NCBI GenBank assembly: GCA_015499995.1 | Contig: JADNRV010000254.1 | Coordinates: 1 to 64,000 of the forward strand | Length of the DNA stretch: 64,000 bases | Source: Flammula alnicola | Lineage: Eukaryota > Basidiomycota > Agaricomycetes > Agaricales > Strophariaceae | Direction: 5' to 3' | Part shown: positions 24,289 to 36,277 of the stretch, piece after piece | Layout of the letters: each line of letters opens with the position of its first letter | Position numbering within the stretch: the stretch's first letter is position 1 | Notes under the pieces: model-generated | The model's input: the letters and a program-made list of their open reading frames with translations, nothing else | Databases searched by the model: none | What the model was told of the DNA's origin: nothing | Program-made: the position numbers and the translations under genes

Positions 24289-27232
24289 GTTCATTATATT
24301 GATCTAAAGCCTCCCATATTCCACAATTAACTTCAGTTAGCCACGCCTGAACCCGTCAACAGATTATCAAGCAGCTTGGCAGTTAGCTAAGAATGATCAT
24401 GTGTGGTCAAGGACTACCTTACAATAAACAAGTTAATGGGTCCAGGTAGGTCCCTCACGTCCTATTCAAAACACGCGCATCATCCGAGTCTTTTCGTGGT
24501 CAGTTCGGGCCATGCAGTCTGACTTTAATTACTATCTCTCATGGGAACATCCTCTTTCCTATCATCAACGATCTATTTACTGAGAAGCGCTTGCGGATGC
24601 ATGGACCTCCGATGTATTTGTTCTTGCCATTGATGTTGAATATATCGCATCGAGCCCCATAACCCAAATCGAGTCGGTTTTGGCATTGCGAAGACCTTGT
24701 GCATGATGAGACAATTGATTCTATGGGGCTGGCGTTTCAGACCTTGAGACCAAAGATACCGGATATATTCACATTTTTGAATCGCTGAAATAACCTATCG
24801 TGGGTGCGCGAGCTCGATGGCCGCGCTCGCAGGAGTGACACTTAGGCTGGGAAGGGGCAGCACTCACTCATGGCACCCCTGGGTTGAGGGCAGATTATCA
24901 ATGAACGTTGGAGCATCGCAAACGTTCGAGACGGGGTAACTTGAGAGCACATGCTCAAAAATATACAGAAGATAAGAGACTGCTCCATGGGTCAAACCTG
25001 CCCAGCTGCTCCCGTGGCATAGCTGCGAGTCTACAGCCTACAGGGATGCCAACCTGTATGATGGGAGAGAGCGACAATGCATTCAAGAGAATCGAGAATT
25101 AAATTGACTGCCTACGTTACATAAACAACTCAGGTAATCGCTGAACTTATCGGGCGATTTCACCAAGTTTCTTTCACGGCCCTCAGGCTTCTTCCTTTGG
25201 AGGATTTTATTGTGGATCAGCTCTAATTGTCTTCTAGGTGATCAAAGCAGGAACATTTATAGGGTTGAGCTCACTGTTGGGATGTGGTTTTACTTATTGA
25301 AAATTTGATTTGACGTGAGATTATCTGATTGTCTGGTTGTTCTTGATTCTCACTGCCTTTCATCTACTAGTACCAGAACCCTCGCCATTTACGTCTTTAT
25401 GTCGCGCACGCTTTACAAAATGTCTTTGAAACATTTCCCTCGGTGTTATCATCCCCTTGCAAGATTTACCTTTCACAGGATATGCAGCTTTCCCATGATA
25501 GTAATACGTGCGCTACAAGACCTTGTTATGGCAACAGTATCGGAAGAAAATTAGGTTGGGGTGGGATACGAAGAAGGTTTTAACCATTAGATTTCCTTAT
25601 GTCGCACGGGTAAAACTCGCGAACCGGTCGTTATTGCGGCAGTGATAGAACCTGATAGAACTTACTTCATGCGCTCGTGGAATAGATCCGCTGCTCCTGC
25701 ATGAGTTTAGGTTGCACCTACGTCGTGCACGTCGCTACGACTTTCATCAGGCGGTTGCCGGAATGTGGGACACATCTACGGTACAAATTGTATATAATGC
25801 GTAATTATCAACAGAATGCGATGTAAGCTAACGGTGACAGGAAGCTGATTTGAGAACGAACGTGCTGGATACGTTGTTTATGGTCATCAGCAAAACTGCT
25901 TTAAACATTGTAATAAGTAGATGGCGGAGATGGCGAATGATATTCGACGTGTGAGGGGATTATCATAGAATGGCGGACTTTGAGAGAGTGTCGAACAATG
26001 GATAATGGCACCAAGCCTACCTAACGATTAACATGGCTAAGACGACCCAGAGGTTCGTCGAGAGTAGAGACCATGAGAAAATGATGCATCATTGTTGATC
26101 CTGAAGGACACAATTCGAATCCATACAGATAGCGATAGAGACTTAAGACGAGACGTACCGAGGCTAACCCTGTGGCGACCACGAGAACGAAAAGCATCGC
26201 CGGTGATTGGGTAGAGATACTCCGAATCCTGAAGCAGCCTTCTTGAATTGAACGGTGATAATAGGAATTTAGGCCCAAAGGTACTGTGATTGGTTTATTA
26301 GACAATCCCTTGATTGTCCGATGAATGGGCCAATGGCAGTGTCTTGCCGGGGAGAAAAGTCGGGTATTCTATCTATCGTGAATAGGTCTTTAGAAACTTG
26401 GAAAAAGTGCTTACATCCATGCATGATATGACTTCTAGGACGGTCGTTATACGGTCATGTCCGAAAATTTGGGGTGCAAAGCTAACCAGTCTTCCCATCT
26501 ATTGGACGATGTTTCGGACTTGTCACCCGCGGAATGAGCAGATCGACATTAAGCCAGCCGAAGGATGAGAGGAACCGAAGCAGGACAGTAGCCGATCACG
26601 AGCGCGAAGCCTTCCCGACTAGAGATCATCTTAAAGGGGGGAAAAAGGTTTCGTTTATTGGGATGCTATTGGGTGCGAGGCCCAGCATGAACGATGGGTA
26701 GCATCCGTGACTCAATCGATGTACAGAAGGCATGGCTGAAGTTCACCCACTCTAGCTACGTTATTATAGCCTGTCAAAGAAGAGACGTGATATGCGCGGA
26801 ACTTCGAATCCAGAAATTTTGACCAGAGTCGACAGTTTTTTGAAAAGCCAAGTTCAAGACAGCCTGTGGTCTCTAAGGAAGTTCCATTGTGAGGAGAGTC
26901 ATAAAAACTGTAAGGAGAAGATATGTCATTCGGAAAACCTACAGAGATTCAAGAAAGCCAACAACTCTGTGGTTCTGCCATGGGAGTACAAATTCAAGAG
27001 AGACCAAGCTTAGTAATAGTGCTGGCAACTCCGAGAAATAGTTTTCTGTCACGTGGTGGCTGTACAACTACCAAATTAAGGGATCAGATTCTCGCTTTGC
27101 GGCGCGGTCATCGTTTCGAGTTCACAGATTCTCTCCATTGCTCTACTTCAAGCTTCAGGACCGGAATACCACCCCGTTCAACTGGAAGCACTGTTCGAAA
27201 CCATCAACTTGTTCTAACGTGTTCTCTATGTT
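24289..27232. other. Gene-poor region and VPS45 promoter
   Basis: No gene recognised. Frames up to about 145 codons just before 27,233 overlap the first VPS45 exon in another frame and are not supported. The last few hundred bases are presumably the VPS45 promoter and leader; no TATA box is evident. Confidence 0.4.
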
Positions 27233-29729
27233 ATGGACGTCGTAAAGGCTGTGGAGACTTATGTCAACAAGTTGGTGTCAACGCCATCATCCATGAAAGT
27301 GTTGCTGCTGGACACACATACGGTGCGTTCTCAGTGAGTACGCACTTTTGTAACTGAAATCTAACTCGCGGTGAAACAGACACCTATCGTATCATTGGCA
27401 GCAACACAATCTACCTTATTATCCCACCAAGTCTACCTAACAGACCGGATAGACAACAAGAAGAGAGACCGTATGCCACATATGAAATGTGTCTGCTTTC
27501 TACAGAACAGTGAAGACAGTCTGGAAGCACTTGGAGAAGAGCTGCGTGAACCAAAGTATGGAGAGTATTATCTGTGTCAGTCGGTGAATCTATCGGGTGT
27601 GCGTCGCCTCCTTAATATCATACTCACGCACACGAATATCTCCAGACTTCAGCAATATCCTGACCAAATCTGCCATCGAACGGTTAGCGCAGATGGATGA
27701 GTTTGAGGTTGTCCGAGAAGTTCAGGTACGAATGTTCTTTCTTAGACCACGTATGTTCTGAATACTTAACATTCAAACCTTCAGGAGTATTTCGCCGACT
27801 ACGCACCCATATCGCCTTGCTTGTTCTCTTTGAACCACACACCTACAGCGTCGAAACCTTTATATGGTTCCAACATCAATTCTTGGGATCCAAGAGCGCT
27901 CGAATTGGCGATGCAAGGCATCACAGCTGTCTTGCTTAGTCTAAAAAAGAAACCCGTTATTAGGTATGAAAAAGTGAGCCCAATGGCCAAGAAACTGGGC
28001 TTAGAGATACAGGTGAGCATTATACCGCTGAAATTATTAACTATGAGTAAATAAACTGCGTTCTAGCATCGCATACAATCCGAATCAAGCCTCTTCGACT
28101 TCCGTTTAACACAAGTCCCACCAGTATTACTCATCCTCGACCGACGTAATGACCCCGTCACCCCACTGCTATCACAATGGACATACCAAGCCATGGTGCA
28201 TGAATTGCTTGGAATTCATAACGGGCGGGTGGATCTAAGCAAAGTTCCTGAAATCCGACCGGAATTGTCTGTAGGTTGGACTATCACTGTCCTTCGATCC
28301 TGGATGTTCATAGACAAGCTCCCTGTTAACAGGAAATTACACTAACTACCAGTACAGATTCGTTCTTCCAGGCCAATTATCTATCGACATTTGGGGATTT
28401 GGGTTCTTCCCTGAAGGACTACGTGCAAGACTACCAGAGTCGATCGCTGGCTCAATCCCCGTCTTCCATCAACTCTATCGCTGATATGAAGAGATTCGTC
28501 GAGGAATATCCAGAATTCCGCAAGTTGGGCGGCAATGTTAGTAAACATGTCGCTTTGGTTGGGGAGCTTAGTAGACTTGTGGGAAGGGATAAGCTGCTTG
28601 AAGTTGGTGAAGTGGAGCAAGGCCTCGCAACGAGCTCCGGCGCTGATTTCAAGGTATGACAACGATTATTATCGACAAGATTAGGCTAACTTCTTGCTGC
28701 AGAGTGTTCAAGCCATTGTTACCGATGCTGGGGTTCCACCATGGAACAAACTACGGGTTGTTATGCTATATGCATTGCGGTATCAAAAGACGCAAACCCC
28801 GAATATCGCGACTTTAATCAATCTTATGTTGGCCAATGGCGTTTCTCGCGAAGATGCGAAAGTATGTACCAATTATAGTTCCTGTCAGATTCATGTTGAT
28901 GATTTGGCAGTTGGTATATGTTCTATCGAACGTTGCGGGTGCTGATCAACGGCAGGACGACCTTTTTTCCACCGAGTCTTTGCTTGCAAAAGGACGTTCT
29001 GCTCTGAAAGGTCTCAAGGTGCGGAACTTACTAATCTGAAATTCTATTTCTTACACTCAGGACTCAGGGCGTGGAAAATGTCTATACGCAACACACTCCT
29101 CATTTATCGCAAACGTTAGAAAGTCTCTTCAAAGGGAGGTTGAGAGAGACAAGTTATCCATTCCTCGAAGGTGCTGGAGTGAACACGGGACTACAAAGGT
29201 AATCATATCAGCGGCATTCGACGCGATCGTTCAGAAGCTTATTCTTTTTTCAGACCACTAGATGTCATTATCTTCATGATCGGAGGAACGACTTATGAGG
29301 AAGCCAGGACTGTTTCTCTCTTCAACCAAGATCCTGTCGCTGCGTCCAATGGCGGTGTTGTAAATCCAGCAGGAACACGGCTACTCCTTGGAGGAACATG
29401 TGTGCATAATTCGTCATCGTATGTACTGTTTAAAACACTATAAAAGCTTGGATCCTGACCGTTAATTTAGATACATCGAAATGTTGCGGTCGGCTGCTCT
29501 CAATTTCCCCGCGTCAGTGTACGACCCGCCACCAGAGTCCGCTATGAACGCTCCTATTTTGAACCTCAATCTCGGAGGAGTGAATGTCAGTCTCGGAGGA
29601 CCTGCTGGCACTGGCGTTTACCGATCAAGTGGAGAAGGTGTTGGCGTTCAGGCTGACGGCATCCGAGACGGAGTCATGAATCTTCTTGGAAAGGTCAAGC
29701 AAGGTGTTGATCGTATAGCGATAACTTGA
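27233..29729 (+). CDS. VPS45: Vacuolar protein sorting-associated protein 45 (Sec1/Munc18 family), about 646 aa
   Basis: Eleven exons: 27233-27322, 27380-27575, 27646-27725, 27785-28012, 28067-28270, 28333-28653, 28703-28861, 28911-29018, 29068-29198, 29254-29418, 29471-29729. All junctions are GT-AG and in frame. The product begins [14 protein letters not shown], then MKVLLLD, and carries Vps45 landmarks: [10 protein letters not shown], the [13 protein letters not shown] block, [29 protein letters not shown] and the C-terminal [14 protein letters not shown] with GGTCVHN. Vps45 binds the Tlg2/syntaxin-16-type SNARE and promotes vesicle fusion at the TGN and endosomes. The core spans about residues 1-565. 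The remaining 80 or so residues are a glycine/asparagine-rich extension that animal Vps45 lacks. The next gene, ERV46, starts 332 bp downstream on the same strand. Family assignment is very secure. Confidence 0.95.
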
Positions 29730-30061
29730 CATTCGTATTCCATCATATCCTATTGTAGCACATATATCATGCATTCCAGACCGTCAATAATTTATTTAGA
29801 GAACTTCTTGGGGTATTTGCACGAGGAGCGCTGGCTAAAGCTCGGGTTGTGGCCATCCTGAGCTACGTCCACGTGCGTCATAATACGCGAAGGTGACACG
29901 TCAATCCAGTCACGCGACTGCGTTGTCTAGCCCATTTCTCCCTCTGTCATATACTCTGGACATCCCTTCACTCTTTGCTTTCCTTCTGTTTTGTTCTCGT
30001 CCTTCTTCTTTCTTCAACATACCTCCCCAAGGCTGCACGCCCAGAACAGGTATCCGTCATA
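29730..30061. other. Intergenic spacer VPS45-ERV46
   Basis: 332 bp holding the VPS45 3' end and the ERV46 promoter/leader. The 110 bases before the ERV46 ATG are rich in C and T. No further element seen. Confidence 0.6.
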
Positions 30062-31839
30062 ATGGCAAAAGGTCTCTTCGGCAATCTCAAGGGCGTGGAT
30101 GCCTTTGGCAAGGTAGGTTCCTCGCACAAAGATCTTGGTCCTTCATTTAGAACGTGGCAATTATTTCCTTGAACTAGACCACCGAAGATGTAAAAGTTAA
30201 AACCCGAACTGGTGCCCTCCGTGAGTGCTTATAGATTGCCTGTAATGTGCGTCTAAGAGCTAAATGGATTGTGCGTTTGTGTAGTAACTATAATTTCGGC
30301 CGCGATTATTCTCTCCGTTACAATGATTGAATTCCTCGACTACCGGAGAGTTTACATCGACACATCGATTGTTGTCGACAAGAGTAGAGGAGAGAAACTA
30401 ACGGTCAACCTGAATATTACTTTCCCAAGGGTCCCATGTTACCGTACGTCGTCTCAGCCTGAAATCTCAGTCAGATAGCAGCCCAATTAATTTACTCCCA
30501 GTCGTCAGTCTTGATGTTATGGACATCAGTGGAGAACTCCAACGAGATATTTCTCACAACGTCTTGAAATCACGGCTTGACCCGCAAGGCGTCCTGGTCC
30601 CTACCAATTCCTACAGCGCCGAACTCCGAAATGACCTCGACAAAATGAACGACGTCAAGAAAGAAAATTACTGTGGATCTTGCTACGGTGGATTGGAACC
30701 TGAAAGCGGGTGCTGTAATACTTGTGAAGAAGTTCGCCAGTCATATGTTAACCGAGGATGGAGTTTCGCCAATCCGGACGCTATTGAGCAGGTTCGTTAA
30801 ATTTTATATATCCGGCGTTTTGGCATTAGTTCTCACCATTTTTTAGTGCAAGGATGAAGGATGGGCAGACAAGCTGAAGGAACAGGGAGATGAAGGTTGC
30901 AACGTCTCAGGACGTATCCGCGTGAACAAAGTCATCGGAAATATCCATTTATCGCCCGGTCGTTCATTCCAGACTAACTCTCGTAACCTATACGAGCTTG
31001 TTCCTTATCTTCGAGACGACCAAAACCGCCATGACTTTTCGCACACCATTCATCACTTCTCATTCGAAGGTAAGCTTAGCTGTGTCTTTGTCTTTTTACC
31101 TTGCCGATTTAATAACAATTTATCAGGCGATGATGAATACGATTTCTGGAAGGCTGAGGCCAGCAAAGGGATGAAGAAACGCATGGGATTGAGCGCAAAC
31201 CCGCTAGACGGCGTTGAGGGTCGAGTAAGCATCAGATTCCATCTCTCTGCGGAGTGTTTATACTTACCTCACGGAATAGACAGCCAAAGCTCAATACATG
31301 TTCCAATACTTCCTCAAAGTCGTCTCCACCCAATTCCGCACCTTGAACAATGAGCAAATCGTAAGCCTTTTCCCATGATACAGGAGCGCGGTGCTGACAC
31401 TATCCGGTATTAGATCAATACACTTCAATACAGTACGACACAGTTCGAGCGCGACTTGGCCGAGGGGGTGAACGGGGATTCTCCTGGAGGTATCCACGTT
31501 CAGCACGGTGTTACTGGCCTACCAGGTAGGCGTCGTCGCCTCGCATCTCGTCGACGATCAATTACTTAAACTTCATGCGTGTTTTTAGGCGCCTTCTTCA
31601 ACTTTGAGATTTCGCCTATCCTTGTCGTACATGCTGAAACCCGTCAATCGTTTGCGCATTTTCTTACATCGTCAGTTGACTTTCCAAGTTATTAATTTAA
31701 TCCATTTCTGACGAATCATGTCAACAGCACATGCGCGATTGTAGGAGGAGTGCTCACTGTTGCATCGCTCCTTGATAGCATTCTGTTTGCCACAGAGCGC
31801 GCTCTGAAAAAGTCAGGCGTGAGCGGCAAGCTCATGTGA
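30062..31839 (+). CDS. ERV46: ERV46-type COPII cargo receptor (ERGIC3), about 416 aa
   Basis: Ten exons: 30062-30112, 30178-30220, 30285-30443, 30502-30791, 30847-31069, 31127-31224, 31280-31360, 31414-31525, 31589-31670, 31728-31839, all GT-AG and in frame. Membrane helix 1 is at about residues 31-47, just after a short cytosolic N-terminus. The lumenal domain contains SLDVMDISGE and the cysteine cluster YCGSC (C142, C145) with GCCNTCEEV (C155, C156, C159), both hallmarks of Erv46. The second helix (CAIVGGVLTVASLLD) lies near the C-terminus, followed by a short basic tail. Length matches yeast Erv46 (415 residues). Erv41-Erv46 cycles between ER and Golgi and retrieves or exports lumenal proteins. 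No ERV41 partner is in this window. Confidence 0.95.
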
Positions 31840-32165
31840 ATTACATAGACCACACAACCGTGTACCATACCACATATACATCCGTTGTATAATATATCCG
31901 TTAACAGTGGTTTAGTTTTCCTGGGCATGGTTAATGACCTCCATGATTACTTGGTTCCGATTCAGTCTTACATTGGGTTTCTTCGATATGACGTTGACAG
32001 GACGTCGATGCACTGGTGCTCCGGCCTTTGCACGTCGACAGTCGAATCCGCTAACAATACATTAATTGGAGAATAAAAGTACAACAATGTGCGATGGATA
32101 GCTTAAAATATTCCGTATAAATACGTAGAAAAGCGGATGGAAAGAGAAGAGACAGCAGCAAATTA
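31840..32165. other. Convergent 3' intergenic region
   Basis: 326 bp between the 3' ends of ERV46 (plus) and the coiled-coil gene (minus). AT-rich, no open frame of note, presumably both 3' untranslated regions. Confidence 0.6.
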
Positions 32166-33814
32166 TCACCGAGCAGTAACCTTTCGCTTTTTCTTGGGTG
32201 GCGCGGCAGGCGTTTGCTTTTTCGAACGTTGGTCATCGACTCGTTGTGTGCCGTATACTTCGTCGTGATTCTCCTTTGGAATCAAGCTGGAGTCAGATCC
32301 GGCTCGAACGAAAGGAGAATGAAATTAAGACACGAACCTCGGCGCCCAGCATCAATTCGTCCTCTTCTTCGTCATCTTCATCCTCGTCTTCTCTATAGTT
32401 GATATGACTTCGATTTCTAAGGCGAGCCTTGTCTGGGGGATTATAGCCATTCGCTTGTCCAAACTCATCCGACTCCGATCCCGAAGCATGTTCGTCTGAC
32501 ATGTCGTCGTCAGGATCGTCGTGGATCACTTTGGAACGAGGAGTTCGACGGCTCGTCGACAGTCTACGCTTGTCTCCGGTAGATGCGAAAGCTGCGCCCA
32601 GAGATTCCTCCTTCTTAGCGTAAGAGGTCGACGCTTTGTTCGTTTGGCTATCGGGCGAGTCGTCTTCCGAGTCATCCTCACGTTTGACGTGTATCACCGC
32701 TTGTACGCGACGAATCACTGTCGTCGACCTCGTTGTTGAGCTCAGCTGAGCGTCAGACCTTTGTACGTTTTGAGCACCTGTGTTGCTTTTACGAGGACGC
32801 TTGACGGACGTAGAGGCGACTTCCTGCAGTTCTTCATTGGCCTGAGTAGGTGGCACGTCTCGTTCTCGCTGTGGCCTCGTAGAGCTCTTCGCTTGCTTGT
32901 GTGCACTTCGCACATGAGGACTGATTTGTGTTAGGGGTGCATCGAGAGATGATTCGGAAGGGCTAGGAGGAGACGCTGATTTATATGCAAGCGGTTGCGT
33001 GGGTGAAGGGACTGCGGCGGCTTTCTTCGTCATCGTCGAGGAGGGTGCAGAGTTGACTCCATTGGTGTATTTCGACCCTTTGGGGGTAAATAGGTTGTTC
33101 GGATTCATTGCTGGACGAGCGTACTGTGCATGATATAGTTAGTTGTATGAATGAACGAGTCTAACCGCAACATTCACATACCTGGAGTTGCTCAACCACA
33201 AGTTCGTCTATCCTCGATGATTGGGCACAACGTTCTTGCTCAACGCGTAAGAAATGTTCTTGCCAGTTGCGCGATTGGTCTTTCCATTGGGCCAACTCAC
33301 GACGAAGCTGAGCGATTGTCTCAACTTGCACAGCAACTGTCTCTGCTTGATGCGAGATCTGAGCGGGTAGACATGGAATTAGCCTTCGGTATATCCATGC
33401 CTCAAAATAGATGATAGACGAGAACTTACGGTAAGTTCTGCTTGCGAGAGCTGATATCGCGAATACAAGAAAGTAGATAAGTGACCCAATTTTAGAACAA
33501 GGCGAAATGAGGGACGTACAGCAGCCTTCGACGCAGCTACCTCCTGCTTCCATGACTGCGATTCTAGCTGGCATGCATGTAGTTCCCTAAATGCCTTGTC
33601 TCGCTCCATCTTTGCGTCACGAGTATCTGCCATAGCGTGTGCCACCTCTTGACGCGACTGTGATTCGACTTCTGAGAACTATCACACACATTGTTCAGTC
33701 ACAGGGGAATTAGGAGGCCGGATGCACGCAGATCGTACTCACGGCCTTGTAAGCAGCCTTGGAGAACTCTGAGAGAGATTCTGCTAGCATAGCGGAAGGG
33801 TTCGTGGCCGCCAT
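32166..33814 (-). CDS. Coiled-coil protein with acidic region and PKKKRKV-type nuclear localisation signal, about 440 aa
   Basis: Six exons in transcript order: 33743-33814, 33520-33678, 33430-33450, 33182-33358, 32338-33123, 32166-32273, all phase 0 with GT-AG borders. Residues 1-145 form heptad-like, charged and glutamine-rich helix (coiled coil). The middle is disordered and serine/proline-rich. About residues 365-405 are acidic (DEDEDDEEEDEL), preceded by RLRNRSHINYRE. The last exon ends in a lysine-rich tail with PKKKRKV (residues 431-437), identical to the classical SV40-type nuclear signal. I do not recognise the family. A nuclear, probably chromatin- or chromosome-associated role is inferred from composition. 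The third exon is only 21 nt. The last junction was chosen because the AAAG acceptor alone keeps frame into the basic tail; other acceptors give short tails without it. Confidence 0.7.
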
Positions 33815-34058
33815 ATCGAGCGTCGCGGTGCCCGTCAGTTAAGATCGCCGTGGCTGTGCGTCGAGAGTTAAAATATGTTACGTAACGCTTTTGCCAGACT
33901 TTCCCAGCACGTGTCGCGCGTGTTGGCATTGAACGTTAGACTGGAGCAGAGAGCTATTGGATTCCACGATTTCTACGGAAAATTATCACCAGAAGCTAAA
34001 TATTGTAACGAGCCAACCATCTAGAAACAGAGCAGTAGTGTATGCCACTACCCATTTA

Positions 34059-35490
34059 TTAAATGGCAAGAATTTCAAGAAAGTCTTTCTCCATCCATGG
34101 TTTAAAGAGTAGAGATTCTGGCGGCATGGAAAGAACCACTTTTCTAAGTTGATCTAGAGCTCCCTTTGCATCCAGTCGGTGTGTAGGATCAGCCACAGTC
34201 ATACTTACGAGAACGTCGTCAATTTCAGCGATCGTGCTCTGAAAGGGGGAAAGATGGTGAGCAAGTATACGTAGTTGGGGAAAAGATTTAGACTAAATGT
34301 TGTACCTTGAAATCTGAGAAACTGACACCCAATTGCCAGACATCTAGCTTGAATGGACTGTAGGGATTTCCAGTAGCACACTCGGGTGCATGAGGGCGAG
34401 CATACGTTTTGAGTTCAGTAAAAGAGCCACCAAGAGGGTAGCCTGTCGTAACCCGTTCCTCTGCGAGGCACTCTGACGGGAATTGTATGGCAACCTCGAA
34501 GTCAATGAGATAGACCCGAGGACGGGATGGAGAGATCTCCATCGTCAGCAAAGACTCTGGGTGCCATTGAATTACGAAATTGTCACGGAATGCATCCTAT
34601 GGAACGTCACGGAGAAAAATGATTCTCGAAGTTATACATAAACTAGTTGACTACTCACGCGATGTGCAATGTTTAAGCTGTGAATAAATGCAAGAGCCTA
34701 CACATGATGTTGAGAAATATATCAAGGTACTGATGAGAAACCGAAACTTACCTCCAACATTTGCATAAGCATCTCGACGATATCACCCGCCGAGTTCCTC
34801 GCCCAGAAACCATATGCCTCCGATATCGTGCCACCCACCTTGGGGAAGACGCCGAAAATGATGTCTTCGAACTGGAATTCGGCAAACATGGGGAGGGTAT
34901 GGTTATTACTCAACAGGCTATTCTCTCCGGTCGCGAGTCTCCGGAGGACTGTGAGATGGTCGTGCCCTTCGGTTTGAACAACGATTACGCGAATAATGAC
35001 ATCGTGCCCATCCTGTGTTCGAGCGGCTCGCTGGAGGGGGTTCTAGGTGCAACATCAGCAACTAATAGAATGGAGAGCTGGCATCACGAGCAATGTAATC
35101 AAATCGACGGAGCCGCCCCACAGCTCCTGATTGTGTCTGATCATAATTCGTTCGGGCGGGTGTGGCATAACCATATCCACTCGACAAGGGATAAGTATTA
35201 CCAGGAGTCCTAAGAACTGGGCCGAAAGCGTGCGGCCACAGCGTAAATCCCGCCTTGTGGAATACTTCTTCCAAATCTATCCAAATCTGCTCCTCTGCTT
35301 CTTCAGATTCTCCAGGCATTCTCCAGGTGTCGAGGTTTTCAGGAAGCTATGCGTTATAGAACACTTTTCTAGAAAGCTGGCCATAGAATAACGAAATTGA
35401 ACCGAACCTTTTGTCGAAGGTGCTGGTTTTTTCTATGTGGTGAATGAACTTGCCAGAGCGCGTATTAGTAAGACGTAAGTGTGGCTGCTG
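34059..35490 (-). CDS. Atypical (DFE-type) agaricomycete protein kinase-like gene, possibly a pseudogene at its 5' end
   Basis: Well-supported 3' exons in transcript order: 34752-35042, 34659-34697, 34306-34596, 34059-34238, phase 0 with GT-AG borders. They encode a kinase-like fold with a catalytic loop HR|DAFRDN (an intron splits HRD), then YLIDFEVAIQF where DFG is replaced by DFE, an HAPE motif in place of APE, and SPFKLDVWQLG of the C-lobe. This matches an expanded family of agaricomycete kinase-like proteins, function unknown to me. Upstream exon 35092-35346 (from LPENLDTW to RRFDYI) joins in frame only if a GC donor is used at 35,091. A further 5' block at 35,408 to about 35,489 does not join in phase. 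Either the 5' model is wrong or the gene is decaying. The start codon is unresolved. Confidence 0.6.
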
Positions 35491-36277
35491 TCAGCATTGC
35501 TGTGGCCATAATGGTTGAAATAACCCTTGAAGATGGCATGACAGACGGATTTTCGAAACTTTGCGTTGATTGGAACGAGCGCGTTGACAACTAGTCACGT
35601 ATCGCAAGAACAAAGGTCTATTTTTATCACGCGTTCAAGAACCAGACATGCTCGTATAGCTCGGACTCTCGCAGAGTTCCTATTAAGATATGGGGAAATA
35701 TTTTCATCGACATAAAAGGTTAAAAAAAATGAATGTCGGACCCACCTAAGACTCCTTGCGATAGAGCGACTGCCAACTTGCTGCCAACAGACTTCTGCAC
35801 CAAAGTGACTTCAACTGAGGTCGACCACTATAGCTACTTCAAGTAACCAAGTTGCTAGACGTGCCCGCTGTAATGTCGAACAGAAAGCGAGTAGAAATAA
35901 GGCTGGAATACGGCACTGCCAAAGACGTTTTTACTTATCTTGGCGGTTAGATTTCCCAAACACAGATGCCTTCATATGGCGAGTAAAGTTTGGCGCGAAA
36001 CGTCAAAAGAGATCGTCAGTAATTAGAAGTAGCCCGGCATTCGGGCGTGCTCTCCATGGCACGGAAATGCTTTATTAGGAATATTCTTCATTACTAGAAA
36101 GTCGGCGTTGGATCCGACGTACGCTTCGTCCTCGCGGTCCCGGTCCGACCGTGAAGAAAATGACAGAGGACGAGGTTCTCAAGTCTTTTATTATACTTCA
36201 CCTACATAGTTTACATTGTCATGTCCTCCTCTCCAATACCACCTTGTGCACAATGCTCGACCCTTAAGCTTTAAAGG
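35491..36277. other. Intergenic region, 5' flank of kinase-like gene and 3' flank of NUDCD1-like gene
   Basis: No coding region recognised. A short inverted repeat pairs CGTCCTCGCGGTCCC-like sequence near 36,128 with weakly complementary GACGAGG near 36,170, too imperfect to call. Confidence 0.4.

Noticed and set aside
26923..27357. 144-codon plus-strand frame before VPS45
   Set aside because: It overlaps VPS45 exon 1 in another frame and has no recognisable domain. The VPS45 start is fixed by homology to the family N-terminus.
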